Positions 21,673 through 33,000 of a stretch of DNA of 64,000 nt are shown one piece after another. A model generated the notes under the pieces. It worked only from the letters and a program-made list of their open reading frames with translations, ran no database searches and was not told where the DNA came from. This stretch comes from Cryptomeria japonica (Eukaryota > Streptophyta > Pinopsida > Cupressales > Cupressaceae). Each line of letters begins with the position of its first letter. Position 1 is the first letter of the stretch. The stretch lies in NCBI RefSeq assembly GCF_030272615.1, contig NC_081413.1, forward strand, positions 723,007,649-723,071,648. The letters are read 5' to 3'. Position numbers and translations under genes: made by a program.

Positions 21673-21747
21673 TGGTGGTCCATATGCGGCAGGTGTCTGG
21701 TACCTCCGAACGCGCTCAAAACGATGCCTGGAATATGGAATATGCAT
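21673..21747 (-). pseudogene. Tat-2 PMD gene, exon 1
   Basis: The ATG at 21747-21745 opens 25 codons ending at a GTAAGT donor. The peptide (MHIPYSRHRFERVRRYQTP...) resembles exon 1 of the Tat-3 gene in length, basic character and the RxRxY...PP pattern. A minus-strand TATAAG box lies about 75 bp upstream, at 21825-21820. Confidence 0.7.
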
Positions 21748-22127
21748 TTTGACTTCTCTCCAAAATCTCTTTCTCCAAAGTCAACAATGCACAAATGAAT
21801 CAAATCAAAACATTTTTCCCTTATACCCTAAAACATGTAAATTATTGGGAGATGAATCAATTTAAACATTTCACATAAACAAAATCATACATACCAAACA
21901 CAAATCACCAAATCAAATCCAAAATTTCAAAATATTGATTCATCTCCCGAGGGGCATCACCATCAAATATCGAATTTGGCGCATCACCATCAAATATCGA
22001 ATCTGGGGCAGCACACATCAAATCAAATCTAGGGCACGACTTGAAAATCATAAAAGCAAAAATTTCATTTGATCATAGATCACGATAACACATCATTTTC
22101 TTTGAAATAACATGTGCACACACGTCA

Positions 22128-22145
22128 CTTCAAAGAGGGGCAAAA
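22128..22145 (+). promoter_or_regulatory. Tat-2 polypurine tract
   Basis: TCAAAGAGGGGCAAAA abuts the TG of the 3' LTR. It is the plus-strand primer site and is nearly identical to the Tat-1 tract. Confidence 0.88.
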
Positions 22146-23605
22146 TGTAGACGTATAAAAATGACCATATTCCTAAATGAATATTTTATGTTCATTTCTC
22201 TATTTAATTAAATCCAATTTAATTAAATTACCCACATTCTTTTGTTTAAATTAAGTAAATTACTCAATTTATTTAAATTAAGTAAATTACTCAATTTATT
22301 TAAATTAAATTCACTAGACTTCTTTTTACCATTTAATGAATAAATCATTTTATTCAATTAAATCCCTTCTATCCACTTTTAATTAAATTCAAATTTAATT
22401 AAAAAGTTTATCCTAAATTGAATAAATCTAATTTATTTGATTGCAACCAAATTGAATTAAATTAACTTTATTCCAATTAAATCCTATTATCCCTCCATCC
22501 ACTTGCAAAATCCTACATCTCCCACTTGCTTCCTAAACCCTATTCCTAATTTCTTCTAGACCCTTCTAATCACTTCTAAATTAACCTGACCCATCTTCTA
22601 AACTTTGTCACATCCCTAAACAAAGGGAAGTCACTTCTCAAACCCTCAAAGTCTTCAATAACCATTAAAGGCTCCAAGTCTCCAACAACTTTCTCTTACA
22701 AACCATTAATGGTTAACTCAACCCTCTAGCATGATTAGAGACTTTCTCTAAACTCAACCTCCATATAACCCAAGGGTCTCATCAAGCATTCATTGCTTTG
22801 ACCATGGTTATCCCTTAATCATTTGCACAAGAGTTTATCCTTGGATTAAAACTTAATCCAATGGGTAATCTTAACTTAAGCTTGACCCTTACCCTCTAGA
22901 TAACCATGAGGTCTTCTCAAGCATTTAATGTCTCCAACCCCTTTTCTCAACTAGTCTTATGTTGACATTTGTCACCATTTCATTGGTGCAAATTGAAAAC
23001 ATGGATTCCCAACTTTCAAACTCAACCCTTGATTAACTCTTTCAATCCTGACCATCCATTGCCCTATTTTTGCTATAAATAGAGCTCTCATCCCTCCATT
23101 TTCATCGTCCAAGTTTTTAGTATCATACTTATGCTCAAATACATTCAAGCTTTCATATACCATTTATGCTCATCATTTAGCCTCTCTTTAAAATAGAAAT
23201 TAATCTAATATGCATTTTAGAGTATTTCTATTATCATTAGCTTAAATCATTAACTAATATAGTATGCTAGGATAGTTTGTTTACTAACCTTGTCATCTTA
23301 TAGTTAGTTTATTGCATTTGTAGCATCATGCATAGCTTAGGATGCATCTCATATTAAATCACCAAAAAGCATCCCTCGTTCTTGCATTTGCCATCCCTAA
23401 ACCATTTTGCTCAGTGATCTGAGAGAAAAAACATTGGTTTGAGGGACTGTGTAAGATAGAAAACCATAGGACCAACCTTGGGAAGCTGAGTGATACTTCA
23501 TTACTCCATAGCTTGCACCAAGAAGTCCTGTGAGTGTGTGAGCAACGCTCCATAGAGCTCCGTTTCCGCATTTTGAGTTCTATCGACCCGCTTTTCCCGC
23601 ATACA
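22146..23605 (+). repeat. Tat-2 3' LTR (1460 bp)
   Basis: It matches the 5' LTR from TGTAGACG to CGCATACA. It is 29 bp longer, explained by a 27-bp tandem duplication at 22251-22304 and two 1-bp insertions. A TATA box lies at 23074-23081. Confidence 0.96.
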
Positions 23606-23610
23606 GGAAT
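23606..23610. repeat. Tat-2 target site duplication, right copy (GGAAT)
   Basis: Direct repeat of 5253-5257. Confidence 0.93.
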
Positions 23611-24710
23611 TATAAATGAAATCAATTAAAAACTCCTTATTCTGTGACTGCGTATAACTTCTATTGCTCTTCTCTTCTCTGTGGTCTGATGGCTCTCAGA
23701 TATTGTGTTGGTAACCTGCAAGTGACAGAAAGATTTGAAGTTCGTGATTATTGAAAAATGGAGATTGAATGCTCAATTTATAGATTTTTGGATGAGATTG
23801 ATTGAAAAGTGGAACAGATTGATCAAGAGGTGGAGCTCAGGTGAGCTCAAATGAAAATTGATAGTTGAACTACTGGTTGTAGGAGTGAAACAGAATAGAT
23901 TGAATAGATTAATTGAGTCAGCTGATTGAGAAAAAGTTGACTGAAGGAAAAAAAAAAAGAATGATTGGAGGAAATGAAGAGGATGACAAAGAAAGCTTAA
24001 TTTAGAGTAAGCTAACTGAAAGATGGAAATAGAGATTGGAGAGATAAATGATTTAATTAATTAATTTAGCATGTGCTTGCACTTTGACTTAAATTTTCAA
24101 TTTAATCTTTGCATGAAATTTATTCAAATAATTGAATTTATTTAATTCAATTTAGCATTTGAATATATTTAGAACTTGACTTTGATTTTCAATTTGGTTT
24201 TTGAAATCATGCACATTTATTTGAATTTAGAAGAAATAAGAAATTAAATGAAATTAGAATTAGAAGATATAGAAGAAATAATTAGTTAATTAAATAATTT
24301 AAAGAAACTATTTAATTATTTAGAAATGAAATTTAATTAAATAATAAAGATTATTTAAATTAAAGGAATTAAATCACAATTAATTAAATAATAAATATTT
24401 AATTAATATTTAGAAGAGAATTGAATGATTAGATGATTAGAGGTAGAAATTGAGAATTAATTTATTTAAATAATAAAGATTATTTAAATTGGGGAATTAA
24501 AAATCATAATTAATTAAATAAGAAATATTTAATTAATATTTAGAAAATGGTTAAAATGATTAAATGATGATAGAATATGAAATAGAATAATTAGCAAGAT
24601 GATGAGGAAATATGAAATTAGAAGAATAAGATTAATTAAATAATAAAGAATTATTTAATCAATTAGAGGAATAATTAGTACATGATCAATGAGACATTTT
24701 TAGGTGTACA
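23606..24710 (-). repeat. Tat-3 3' LTR, main part
   Basis: On the minus strand it starts TGTACACCTAAAAATG at 24710, next to the polypurine tract. It is cut by Tat-2 at 23606. A ~129-bp internal tandem duplication (about 24340-24430 and 24469-24560) contains ATTTAATTAATATTTAGAA. A TATA-like AATTTATA lies at 23775-23782 (minus strand TATAAATT). Confidence 0.82.
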
Positions 24711-24727
24711 TTTTCCCCTCTTTGAGA
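24711..24727 (-). promoter_or_regulatory. Tat-3 polypurine tract
   Basis: Minus strand TCTCAAAGAGGGGAAAA adjoins the TG of the LTR and matches the Tat-1 and Tat-2 tracts. Confidence 0.85.
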
Positions 24728-24986
24728 CAAAGTCAAAACGACATTGTTTCAAAGAAAACGAAAAATTTTGCCCCAGTATGCCTTGGTACTGTTGTATAGT
24801 GTAAATATGCTCCCTCGGAAAAGGTGGTCGGAAAATTCAAAAATTGAGACCATGTTTTCAATATCAGTGTAATAAGAAAGTGTATGAAGTTTCGTTCAAT
24901 TTTGAGATCGTTTGAGTAGGCTACAAGGTGTTTGAAGTTGGCGGAGACCACGGGTGTCGAGGTGTCAAAAAACCCTAATTTTGAGC

Positions 24987-24994
24987 TATAAATA
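24987..24994 (+). promoter_or_regulatory. TATA box of Tat-3 PMD gene
   Basis: TATAAATA lies in CTATAAATATAG, 93 bp before the ATG at 25087. It points to an internal promoter that transcribes the cargo gene against the element. Confidence 0.6.
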
Positions 24995-25086
24995 TAGATT
25001 TTTAGGTTTCATTTGCCCATTTGCGATTTGGTAATTTCTTGGTTTTCTTTGTAATTTGTGTTCTTTCTTGCGAGTATTTGATCATC

Positions 25087-27364
25087 ATGGTTGGTTATAG
25101 AGCTCGATTGCATCTGTCTGACCAAGTACGTTCATATTAGAGACCTCCTCGGACTGGTGGCATGGTATTTTTCCAAATTTTTCCTAATTTTTTACCTGTT
25201 TTTGTGCTATTTTCCAAAAAACATTCCATGATCAATTTTTGCATTTTGTTACACAATTGCTTGTCGATGTTAACGCATTTGTTGTTAATGTATCACAAAT
25301 GCTCTAAATGCTACACATGCATCATAACTGTTACGCATTAGTGTTAAACGTGTCGCATTCGCTCATTTCTTTACACAATAGTGTTTAATGTAATGCATGT
25401 GCTCATGTCATTACACATTAGCTTTAAACGTCACGCAAGAGTCATAATTGTATTGCATTAGTAATAACTATCACGCATTCATTGTACATGTAGTTTTTGT
25501 CATGCGTTTTGAAAATATTTTTTGTTTTTTGGGATCTGATATCTGATATTTTCAACATTTTCTCATTGCAGGATAACATTGGAGTGTTATACTGCCGACA
25601 GAGAAGACCCAGTGGACTTGATCTTCATGCGGACTTACTCGATGAGGAGATTGAGCATATCTGACAGCTTGGTCTATATCATGTTTTACACTTGCCAGAG
25701 GTTACGACCAACAAGGCCATGATTATAGCTTTGATAGAGCAGTGGCACTCTGAGACTTGTTCATTTCATCTTCCGACTAGTGAGGCATCCATTACATTAG
25801 AGGATGTATGGCGTATACTGCGTATTCCTATTCATGGTGAGAGAATTGTATATGACCATGATGATGGTATTGCTAGACTATGAGCACTTTTCGAGTGTGA
25901 GATTCAAGATTTGCAGATCAGTGGTCATTATGACATCCCTTGGGCTCGATTAGACTATGACGACATGACTATTGTACTACGCAGTGTTGTCAGTGGTTTA
26001 CTGATACCTGACAGACGAGGTCATGGATTTCCAGTTGGATGGGGCAGAGTGTTCCATGATATGATTGTTCATCATCGATTGTATGCGTGGGGTACATGTC
26101 TACTAGCCATGTTATACTATTAGATGCATGATATTGTGCATCTAGGATACCGATCTATCAGTTGTGGTGTGACTCTTCTCCAAACATGGGCATGGGAGCA
26201 TATTTCTATCTCTAGGCTTATCATTCATGTAGATTTGTAGCCTAGTGAGCCTTATGCTTTCAGGTACACAGAAGGTATTAGACACAAGGGTTCAGGGAAC
26301 ACCTTGTATTGGAGACATTAGTTTGACATACTGCAGCATTTCATTTGGAGACCTTACTTAGATTGCCTCGGTTGGGAGGATGATGTAGTACACTTGCCTT
26401 TTTGCCGACAATAGAGATATCTGATCAGTAGGACCTTTGAGACCCAGTGGATCATCAAGATGTATCTTCCAGGGTGGGTTCTGAGATAGTTCAGTGAGGT
26501 ACAGGTGACACCTGTGGTTACTGCTTACTTTGCTCACATATCACGGGAGGTATCTAATTGGGGTGTGTGCATACAGCCACATGTTGCTTCTGCTGAGTTT
26601 GATTCTCTGCAGCCATTACTCTAGGGTTGGGGTAGAGGTGCAGTGGATCCAGGGACGATGACAAAGTATGATGCATGGTTTGCTAGGCACAGGCCAGTGC
26701 CATTGACTAATCCTGTTGTTCCCATTACAGCATAGCAGATTCTCCATCCTAGACAACATTTGAGGATAGACACAGGGGAGAGAGCCAGAGGAGGAGGAGA
26801 GGGTGGAGCTGAGAGAGGAGGTGGGGGAGATGAGGGAGGTGAGGGAGATGAGGATGTAGACATTGGTGGAGACACCGAGTCTATTAGCAGTGAGGCTAGC
26901 GATGATTCTTCTGAGTCATCAAGCAGCGAGGGTGGAGATGATGATGAGGATATGTCGGAGCTGGAGGATGTGCCTGCTGGAGAGGGTAGGAGAGGACAGG
27001 TTGGTGAGGAGGATGAGCTGCAGACTATTAGAGCATGGGTCCAGAGTTTAGAGGATGAGGTCACTAGACGAGATGTCAAGCGGGAGACCTATCGTGCAGA
27101 TTATGGTGCCCTTGCTGTTGAGAGAGATCGTCTCCAAAGGGAGAGAGAAGAGGCATTCCAGAGATGTCAGATCACCATGGATGCCTTTGATCAGCTATTT
27201 AGAGAAGGTACAGATGTACGTGACCAGGCAGATAGGTATTTCACTGCTGCGCGGGAGTCTATTTATTATTGCCAAGAATATGAGAGAGCCATCCTTGAGG
27301 GTCAAAGAAAGCCTAGCTTCAGTGCGTTTATGGGGAGGAGATCGAGTAGTTCTACTTCACAATG
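25087..27364 (+). pseudogene. Antisense PMD gene carried by Tat-3
   Basis: The gene has the same plan as the one in Tat-2. Exon 1 is 25087-25164 (26 codons, one stop), the intron is 25165-25571 (GTATTT to TTGCAG), and exon 2 starts at 25572; both exon ends are in phase 0. PMD hallmarks: EQWHSETCSFHLPTSEASIT, LEDVWRILRIPIHGE, DRRGHGFPVGWGRVFHDM and GYRSISCGVTLLQTW. The tail from 26760 is Gly/Glu/Asp/Ser-rich, then a likely coiled coil (DELQTIRAWVQSLEDEV, ERDRLQREREEAFQRC), ending RRSSSSTSQ. In-frame stops occur in the PMD part, but the tail (26760-27364) is open for 201 codons. Exon 2 is GC-richer than the flanks. Confidence 0.85.
25165..25571 (+). other. Intron of Tat-3 PMD gene with ACGCATT motif cluster
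   Basis: The intron is 407 bp, GT...AG, with a T-rich stretch near its end. From about 25255 to 25510 it contains many words of the type TTACGCATTAG, CACGCAT and ATGCAT. This is reminiscent of, but not the same as, the TAGCGCAT cluster in the Tat-2 intron. Confidence 0.65.
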
Positions 27365-30091
27365 AACTAGCAGTGGTGGCGTTATGGGACCACCTCGACA
27401 TCCTGGGGCAGGATCTACTGGACAGGATCCACCTGTTGACAGAGGCAGTGTTGGTTGAGACATTTTTTGATCATGTTATCTGAGCCTTCGAGCTTATTTA
27501 TTGTATTCACACACATTATCATTTTTGAGTCATATATATATGATATGTAGGTTTTGGCAGTGATCTATTTATGTTTTGTTTTCCATGTATGCTTATATGA
27601 TGCTATGAGTTTTATGATATTTATCTATTTGATTCTATATGATTCTGAAATGCAATGGTAGTACATGTATGTATCAATGATGATAATGAATGTAATGGAA
27701 TTTATAATGAATGCAATGAAATCTATAATGAATGTAATGAAATCTATTATGAATACTTAATGAAATTATAATGAATTCTTAATGAAATTATATTGCATGC
27801 TTTTTTGTATGATAATGGCTGAACCAATTTTAACTCAGATACACCGTGAAGAAATTTTAGTTAGATGATAGAGAGAAAATTTGATGATAGAAAGAATGTG
27901 ATTTAGAAAGAAGATGAGAAATCAACAAACTATCAATAAGCAAATGAGATGATAATGAAATTTGAAATAATCACGAACCCGTGTCACATATTTTATTGCG
28001 TCAATATATATTCATCCCTGAGCCTTATTATTGAACAATGAAGCTTAGCACATCAGGGTATAAGGAACCAAGATGCAAAGATATCTCATTGAAAAAAAAA
28101 ACATGTAGCAAATGAGTGAACCCTCCATTCTGGGAATTACGCTAGGCGTCGAGGTATGTGTGGCATCCAATAGCTGAATGCTCCTATCACAGACACCCAC
28201 TACAACAATTTCCCTAGAATTTCATCAATTCACACAACAAACAACAAACAAAGAAAAAGATAATGCCCATCATAGCTCCTCTAGTCACTTGTGGACATCC
28301 TTGAGTAGCATAGGAATAATATCTGTCACCAAATGGTAAAAGATAAAGACTGACCCAGACAAAATTCAGTAGCTATACTGACCTTGTGCCTTCATTCTCA
28401 GTTGCTTGATGTGATGGTTGATAATGTCTGATCTCAGAAAGTTGTGGACCCTGTTTAAGACTGACCTGTCTGATTTCGAGTGTATCCTCTTATGTTAAGA
28501 CAAGATAATGATCACTTTGATACGGATATGATACGATTGATAAGACAGTTTGATCAATTGATTGCAGATGTTTGACTAGATAGTCATATCCTTTATTAAC
28601 TTCGTGTGAAGTGTTTGTTGGATATCTGCTAGGGTATTTGTTTCTCGCGAGACATTTTATTGCAAGTTTTTCTGATTGATTGATTTTTTATTTTTTTTAG
28701 TTCTTTTCCAAGAGCTTTTTCGATGTTTTTGGATTATGTAGATTGATATTTGAATGATTTTTTGGATGATTTTTTAAGACATTTTGTAGATGTTTTTGAT
28801 TTTTGAAGGATTGTTTTGCAGATGTTTTTGATTGTTATGTTTTCCATATTTGAATATTTTTGGATGATTTTTTCAGGACTTTATACGGATGTTTTTGGTA
28901 TTTTTGAGTTTTTCACTGTTTTTGGATTTTTTCAAGACTCTATATGATTTTTAGGATTTTTTCAGTTATGCCCCCAGTCTGCAGACCTATATGACATGAT
29001 GATTTGCAGAATGCATGTGGAGACAATGAATTTTTGACATGACCTATGTGAATGCAATATGCATGATGAAGATGCATTTCCTATTCAAACAAGGTTGATT
29101 GTGTTTGTTTTAGCATTTGTAATACACCAATTGAAATAGAGGTGCAAAACATTTCATAGATAAGCGGTCAATCAACCCCTAAGGCCCTTTGGAACATTCA
29201 TCTCAACACACTTAGTGACTGGGATTTACAAATGGAGACGCGGAAAACTTCCCCATTGGTTCTTGAAACTTTGATATTCTTTTGCCCATGTGTGTGTAGA
29301 TGAGTGAATTCATGCTCTTGTGTTCACTAAATATCCTTAGCATCCTATATGACTAGCTACATGGATTATCCTAACTTCAAAAGCATCCCGAATAGAGCCT
29401 CGTTGGCTGCAAGCCTTGAGAGCTCCGACGAGGTTATAGACTGTAATTTCTCAAATATTGTTCCATTACCAGTAGGCGTCCATAGCCCTGATGGAGTTAC
29501 TTGCATGTTCCCATAGTCAAGCTTTTTGTTGCACTTGCATGCATGATATTTCAGTTATATATCATTGCTCTTTTGCCTTGAGATGGATATTTGGCATAGC
29601 TCTTTTTATTTTTATTTTCTTGCCTTGACTTGTAAGTAATGAAACCTACTTGGGTGTGATAATTATAGCAGTGCTGAAGCAGAATTTTAGATTTTTCACT
29701 AGTCATATGATCAACTAGGTGTCTCGAGTAAATTAGAGATTTATTGTGTTTGAGATATAGCAATTGATAGATTTTGGGTTAACAAGTCTCAAATAGTGAA
29801 ATCATCACCCAACCATGAGTAAAGCGTTGTCACGGGGTAATATTGAAAATGAATGACCTTAGGACCTCAAAAGATTTCATGTCCAAATATCTAAGAAAGG
29901 AGATGATCCTTGTTTCTTTTAAATGCAAATGAATGATAAACTTGAACATTTGTCTTGTTTTATTGATGTTGCTATATGAAAATGCAAAATTTTTGAGGAT
30001 GCGATACATTTAAAAAAGAAACTATATGTAATGCAATGTTTTGAATGATATGATATGCAATGCGAAAAGTAAAACCTAAACTACACAACCC
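27365..30091 (-). other. Tat-3 interval between PMD gene and pol end
   Basis: No gene can be supported on either strand. It holds a ~22-bp repeat array (27682-27790) and a T-rich stretch at about 28650-28970 in which GATGTTTTTGATTTTT-like phrases recur. The remaining sequence is AT-rich and unremarkable; the small ORF at 29551-29763 has no recognisable domain. Confidence 0.6.
27682..27790 (+). repeat. Five copies of a ~22-bp unit (ATAATGAATGYAATGAAAT)
   Basis: Imperfect direct repeats about 320 bp downstream of the PMD stop codon. In gene orientation both this array and the Tat-2 array contain AATGAN(A)TGCAA-like words. Confidence 0.75.
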
Positions 30092-33000
30092 TTAGGTATA
30101 ATATTGTTTAAGGTGCATGTTGTTCATAGGGTCAAAGAGTGGATCTCCCTCCATGGTAGCCAAATTCTATGCTCCATTGCCTATAACCCTTGTTATGATG
30201 AAGGGACCTAGCCAGTTAGGTTCAAATTTCCCTGGCTTTTCTTGTTCTGCTAGTTTCCTTTGATTCTCTTTAAGGACTAGATCTCCTACTTGAAAAGTTT
30301 GTGGGCAAACTGTTTTATTATAACTTCATCTCAGTCTATTTTGATATCCTTGTAGATGGTTGAATGTTGTTTGTCTTTTTTTCATCAAGGGTTTCGAGTT
30401 CTTGTAACCTTGCTACCCTGTAGTCTTCCTCTGATATGATGTTCTGTAAGGAAACTCTTAGATTGCTTCTGTACCATAGACCAAGGAATACGGTGTTGCT
30501 CTTGTAGGTGTGCGCACTCCTGTTCTGTAAGCCCAAAGAGTGGGATTTAACTAGAGATGCCAGTCTCATCCTGTATCAATGACAACTTTCTTAAGAATTT
30601 TCAATATTGTTTTATTTGTAGCCTCTACTTGTTCATTGCTTTGTGGATAATATGGTGTGGCAAATCTTTGTTGTATGTTAAATTTGTCACAAAACTCTTT
30701 CACTTCCTGGTTTTTAAATGGACGTCCATTATCTATTACGAAGCACATTAGAACCTTGTATCTGCATATAATATAGTTGAGCATGAATTTAGATATCTAC
30801 TTTCCAGTGGTGTATGTAAGAGGAATTGCCTCCACCCATTTGGTAAAGTACTCAATGGTTGTTAATATGAACTTGTGCCCATTGGACGAAGTAGGGTTGA
30901 TTTTACCCACTAGATCTAATCCCCATTGCGAAAATGGCCATGGTGATGTAATGGGTTGAAGATCTTGTGCTGGTGTATGAATGAGGTCTCCATGCATTTG
31001 GCATTGTTTAAACTTCTGTACATATTTGTAAGCATCCTTTTCCATGGTTGGCCAGTAATACTTGTTCTCAACAATTTCTTTGACAGTGGTGGACCACTTT
31101 GGTGAGCCCCACAAATTCCAGCATGGACTTCCTTTAAAGCTAGGTGGGATTCATTCTCATCAAGACATCGGAGAAGAGTTCCATCGAAGCCCTTTATATA
31201 CAAAGTATCAACTATAATGGTGTATCTAGATGCCTGACGAATAAATGTCTTATTTTGATTTCTGGACAGATCCGGTGACATGTATTGAATGTGTAAATAT
31301 GTATATATTTCATTGTACCAATGTGATTTTGGACCTACAATTGTACATACATGTTCTCCTGAAGGAGTCTCATAAGCCGGTAGCATCAACTGTTCTATGA
31401 TAAACTCAGACTGAGTTTCATTAGTAGGCATATTAATTAGAGATCCTATGGTAGCCATTGCATCTGCTACCTTGTTTTGTATCCTTGGGATCTGTTCAAA
31501 GGTGATTTTGCTGAAGTGCTCTTTGTAATCTTCCACTAGCTTCTTATAAGGCATGAGTTTGTCATCCTTTGTGTTGTAATCATCATTGACCTGGTTTACA
31601 ATCAACTGTGAATCACCATAGACCTGTAATTCTTGTATTCTCCACTATATAGCTGTATGAAGTCCTATGAGAAGAGCTTCATATTCGGCTATATTGTTTG
31701 TGCACGGAAAATTTATCCTAAATGACTTAGGTATAAAATTCCCTTGAGGAGTAATGAAGAGAATCCCTGCTCCAGATCCATGACTTGTATATGACCCATG
31801 AAAGTATAATTTCCACATTAAAGATGTTGTCAATGTAAACACTGATTCGTTTGGAAAGTCTATGAGTAGTGGATGACTGTCTTGTAAAGGAGCCTCTGCT
31901 AACTGATCTACTATAATTTGTCCTTTAATGGCCTTTCTGTCTATGTACTCTATGTCAAACTCACTCAAGATCATGACCCACTTAGCCAATCGCCTGGTCA
32001 ATGTTGTTCTGCTTAATAAGTACTTGAGTGGATCAAAGCGTGCAATGAGTTGTATCTTATGAGATAGTATGTAATGTCTGAGCTTTTGAGATGCAAAGAT
32101 TACTGCTAAACATTATTTCTCTATAGGGGTATAATTAAGCTCATAGCCAATCAGAGTCCTACTTATATAATAAATGGATCTTTATTTTCCTTTGTCGTCA
32201 TGTTGTGCCAACAAAGCTCCCAGAGTTGAGTTTGTTGCTAATATGTATAACAATAGAGGTTTTCCTAGAGTAGGTGATACTAATACTAGTGTGTTTAAAA
32301 GATAATCTTTTAGAGCTTGGAAAGCTTCCTGGCATTGTTCTGTCCATTTAAAAGTAACTCCTTTCCTGAGTAAATGCTGGAATGGGTGACACTTATCTGC
32401 CAACTATGCTATGAATCTCCTTATGGATTGCAGTCTTCGTTGTAACCCTCTGAGTTGTTTAAGTGTTGACAGGGGTGGCATATCAATGATTGCCTTGACC
32501 TTGGCATGGTCTACTTCAATTCCTCTGTTTGATACTATGAATCCTAGCAATTTACCTGCTATTACACTAAACACACACTTCTTCGTGTTTAATCTGACAT
32601 TATACTGCTCCAACCGATCAAATATTTGTGCAAGGACCATAAGGTGACTTTCTCTTGTTTGTGATTTAGCCAATATGTCATCCACATAATCTTCCATTAT
32701 GTTGTGGATCATGTCATGAAATAATGTTGTCATGGCTCTTTGGTATGTTTCTCTAGCATTTATGAGAGAAAATGGCATCACATTTTAGCAGTATGTTCCC
32801 TATGGGCATGTAAAGGTTGTTTTATGTTGATCTTCTGGTGCAATTTTAATCTGGTTATATCCTGAGAAACCATCCATTACAGATAACATTTCTTTTCCAA
32901 CTGTTAGGTCAACTATCATATCAATATTGGGTAGCGGGAAGTCATCCTTATGACAAGCTTTATTTAGATCCCGAAAATCCATACAGATTCTTATTCCTCC

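Larger units (their letters stand above)
18639..21747 (-). pseudogene. Antisense plant mobile domain (PMD) gene carried by Tat-2
   Basis: This gene reads against pol and ends before the 3' LTR. Exon 1 is 21747-21673 (25 codons). A GTAAGT donor at 21672 and a TTGACAG acceptor ending at 20581 bound an intron. Exon 2 is 20580-18639; both exon ends are in phase 0. PMD hallmarks are ERWHSDTNIFHFATGEMTVT, CYRILRIPVVG, DRRSKGLSVGWG and GYDSLSAGVTLLQVW. After the domain come a run of seven Asp with Gly/Glu (near 19380-19440) and an Arg/Ser-rich end. One frameshift near 20215-20250 and stops at 19876, 19680 and further on break it. Exon 2 is visibly GC-richer than its surroundings. PMD proteins (MAIN/MAIL type) occur in host genes and transposons; function here is unknown. 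Confidence 0.85.
5258..23605 (+). mobile_element. Tat-2: complete 18.35-kb Ty3/gypsy Tat-type retrotransposon with antisense cargo gene
   Basis: In order: 5' LTR, primer-binding region, a 3.1-kb leader, a small ORF, a 7.5-kb gag-pol frame, a post-pol region, an antisense PMD gene, polypurine tract and 3' LTR, flanked by GGAAT. The second RNase H after the RT/RNase H unit, the DGG protease and the GPY/F integrase without chromodomain are Tat-lineage traits. The size resembles Ogre-like members. The two LTRs differ by roughly 25-30 substitutions by hand count plus three indels (27, 1 and 1 bp), so the insertion is relatively young. It lies in the 3' LTR of Tat-3. Confidence 0.95.

Noticed and set aside
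25087-27364. A free-standing host PMD gene or a MULE carrying PMD
   Set aside because: It lies between Tat-3 pol and its polypurine tract, with the same arrangement in Tat-2, and no terminal inverted repeats are seen.
28650-28970. T-rich GATGTTTTTG phrases as a structured repeat
   Set aside because: Spacing and phrasing are irregular; best read as low-complexity DNA in the Tat-3 3' region.
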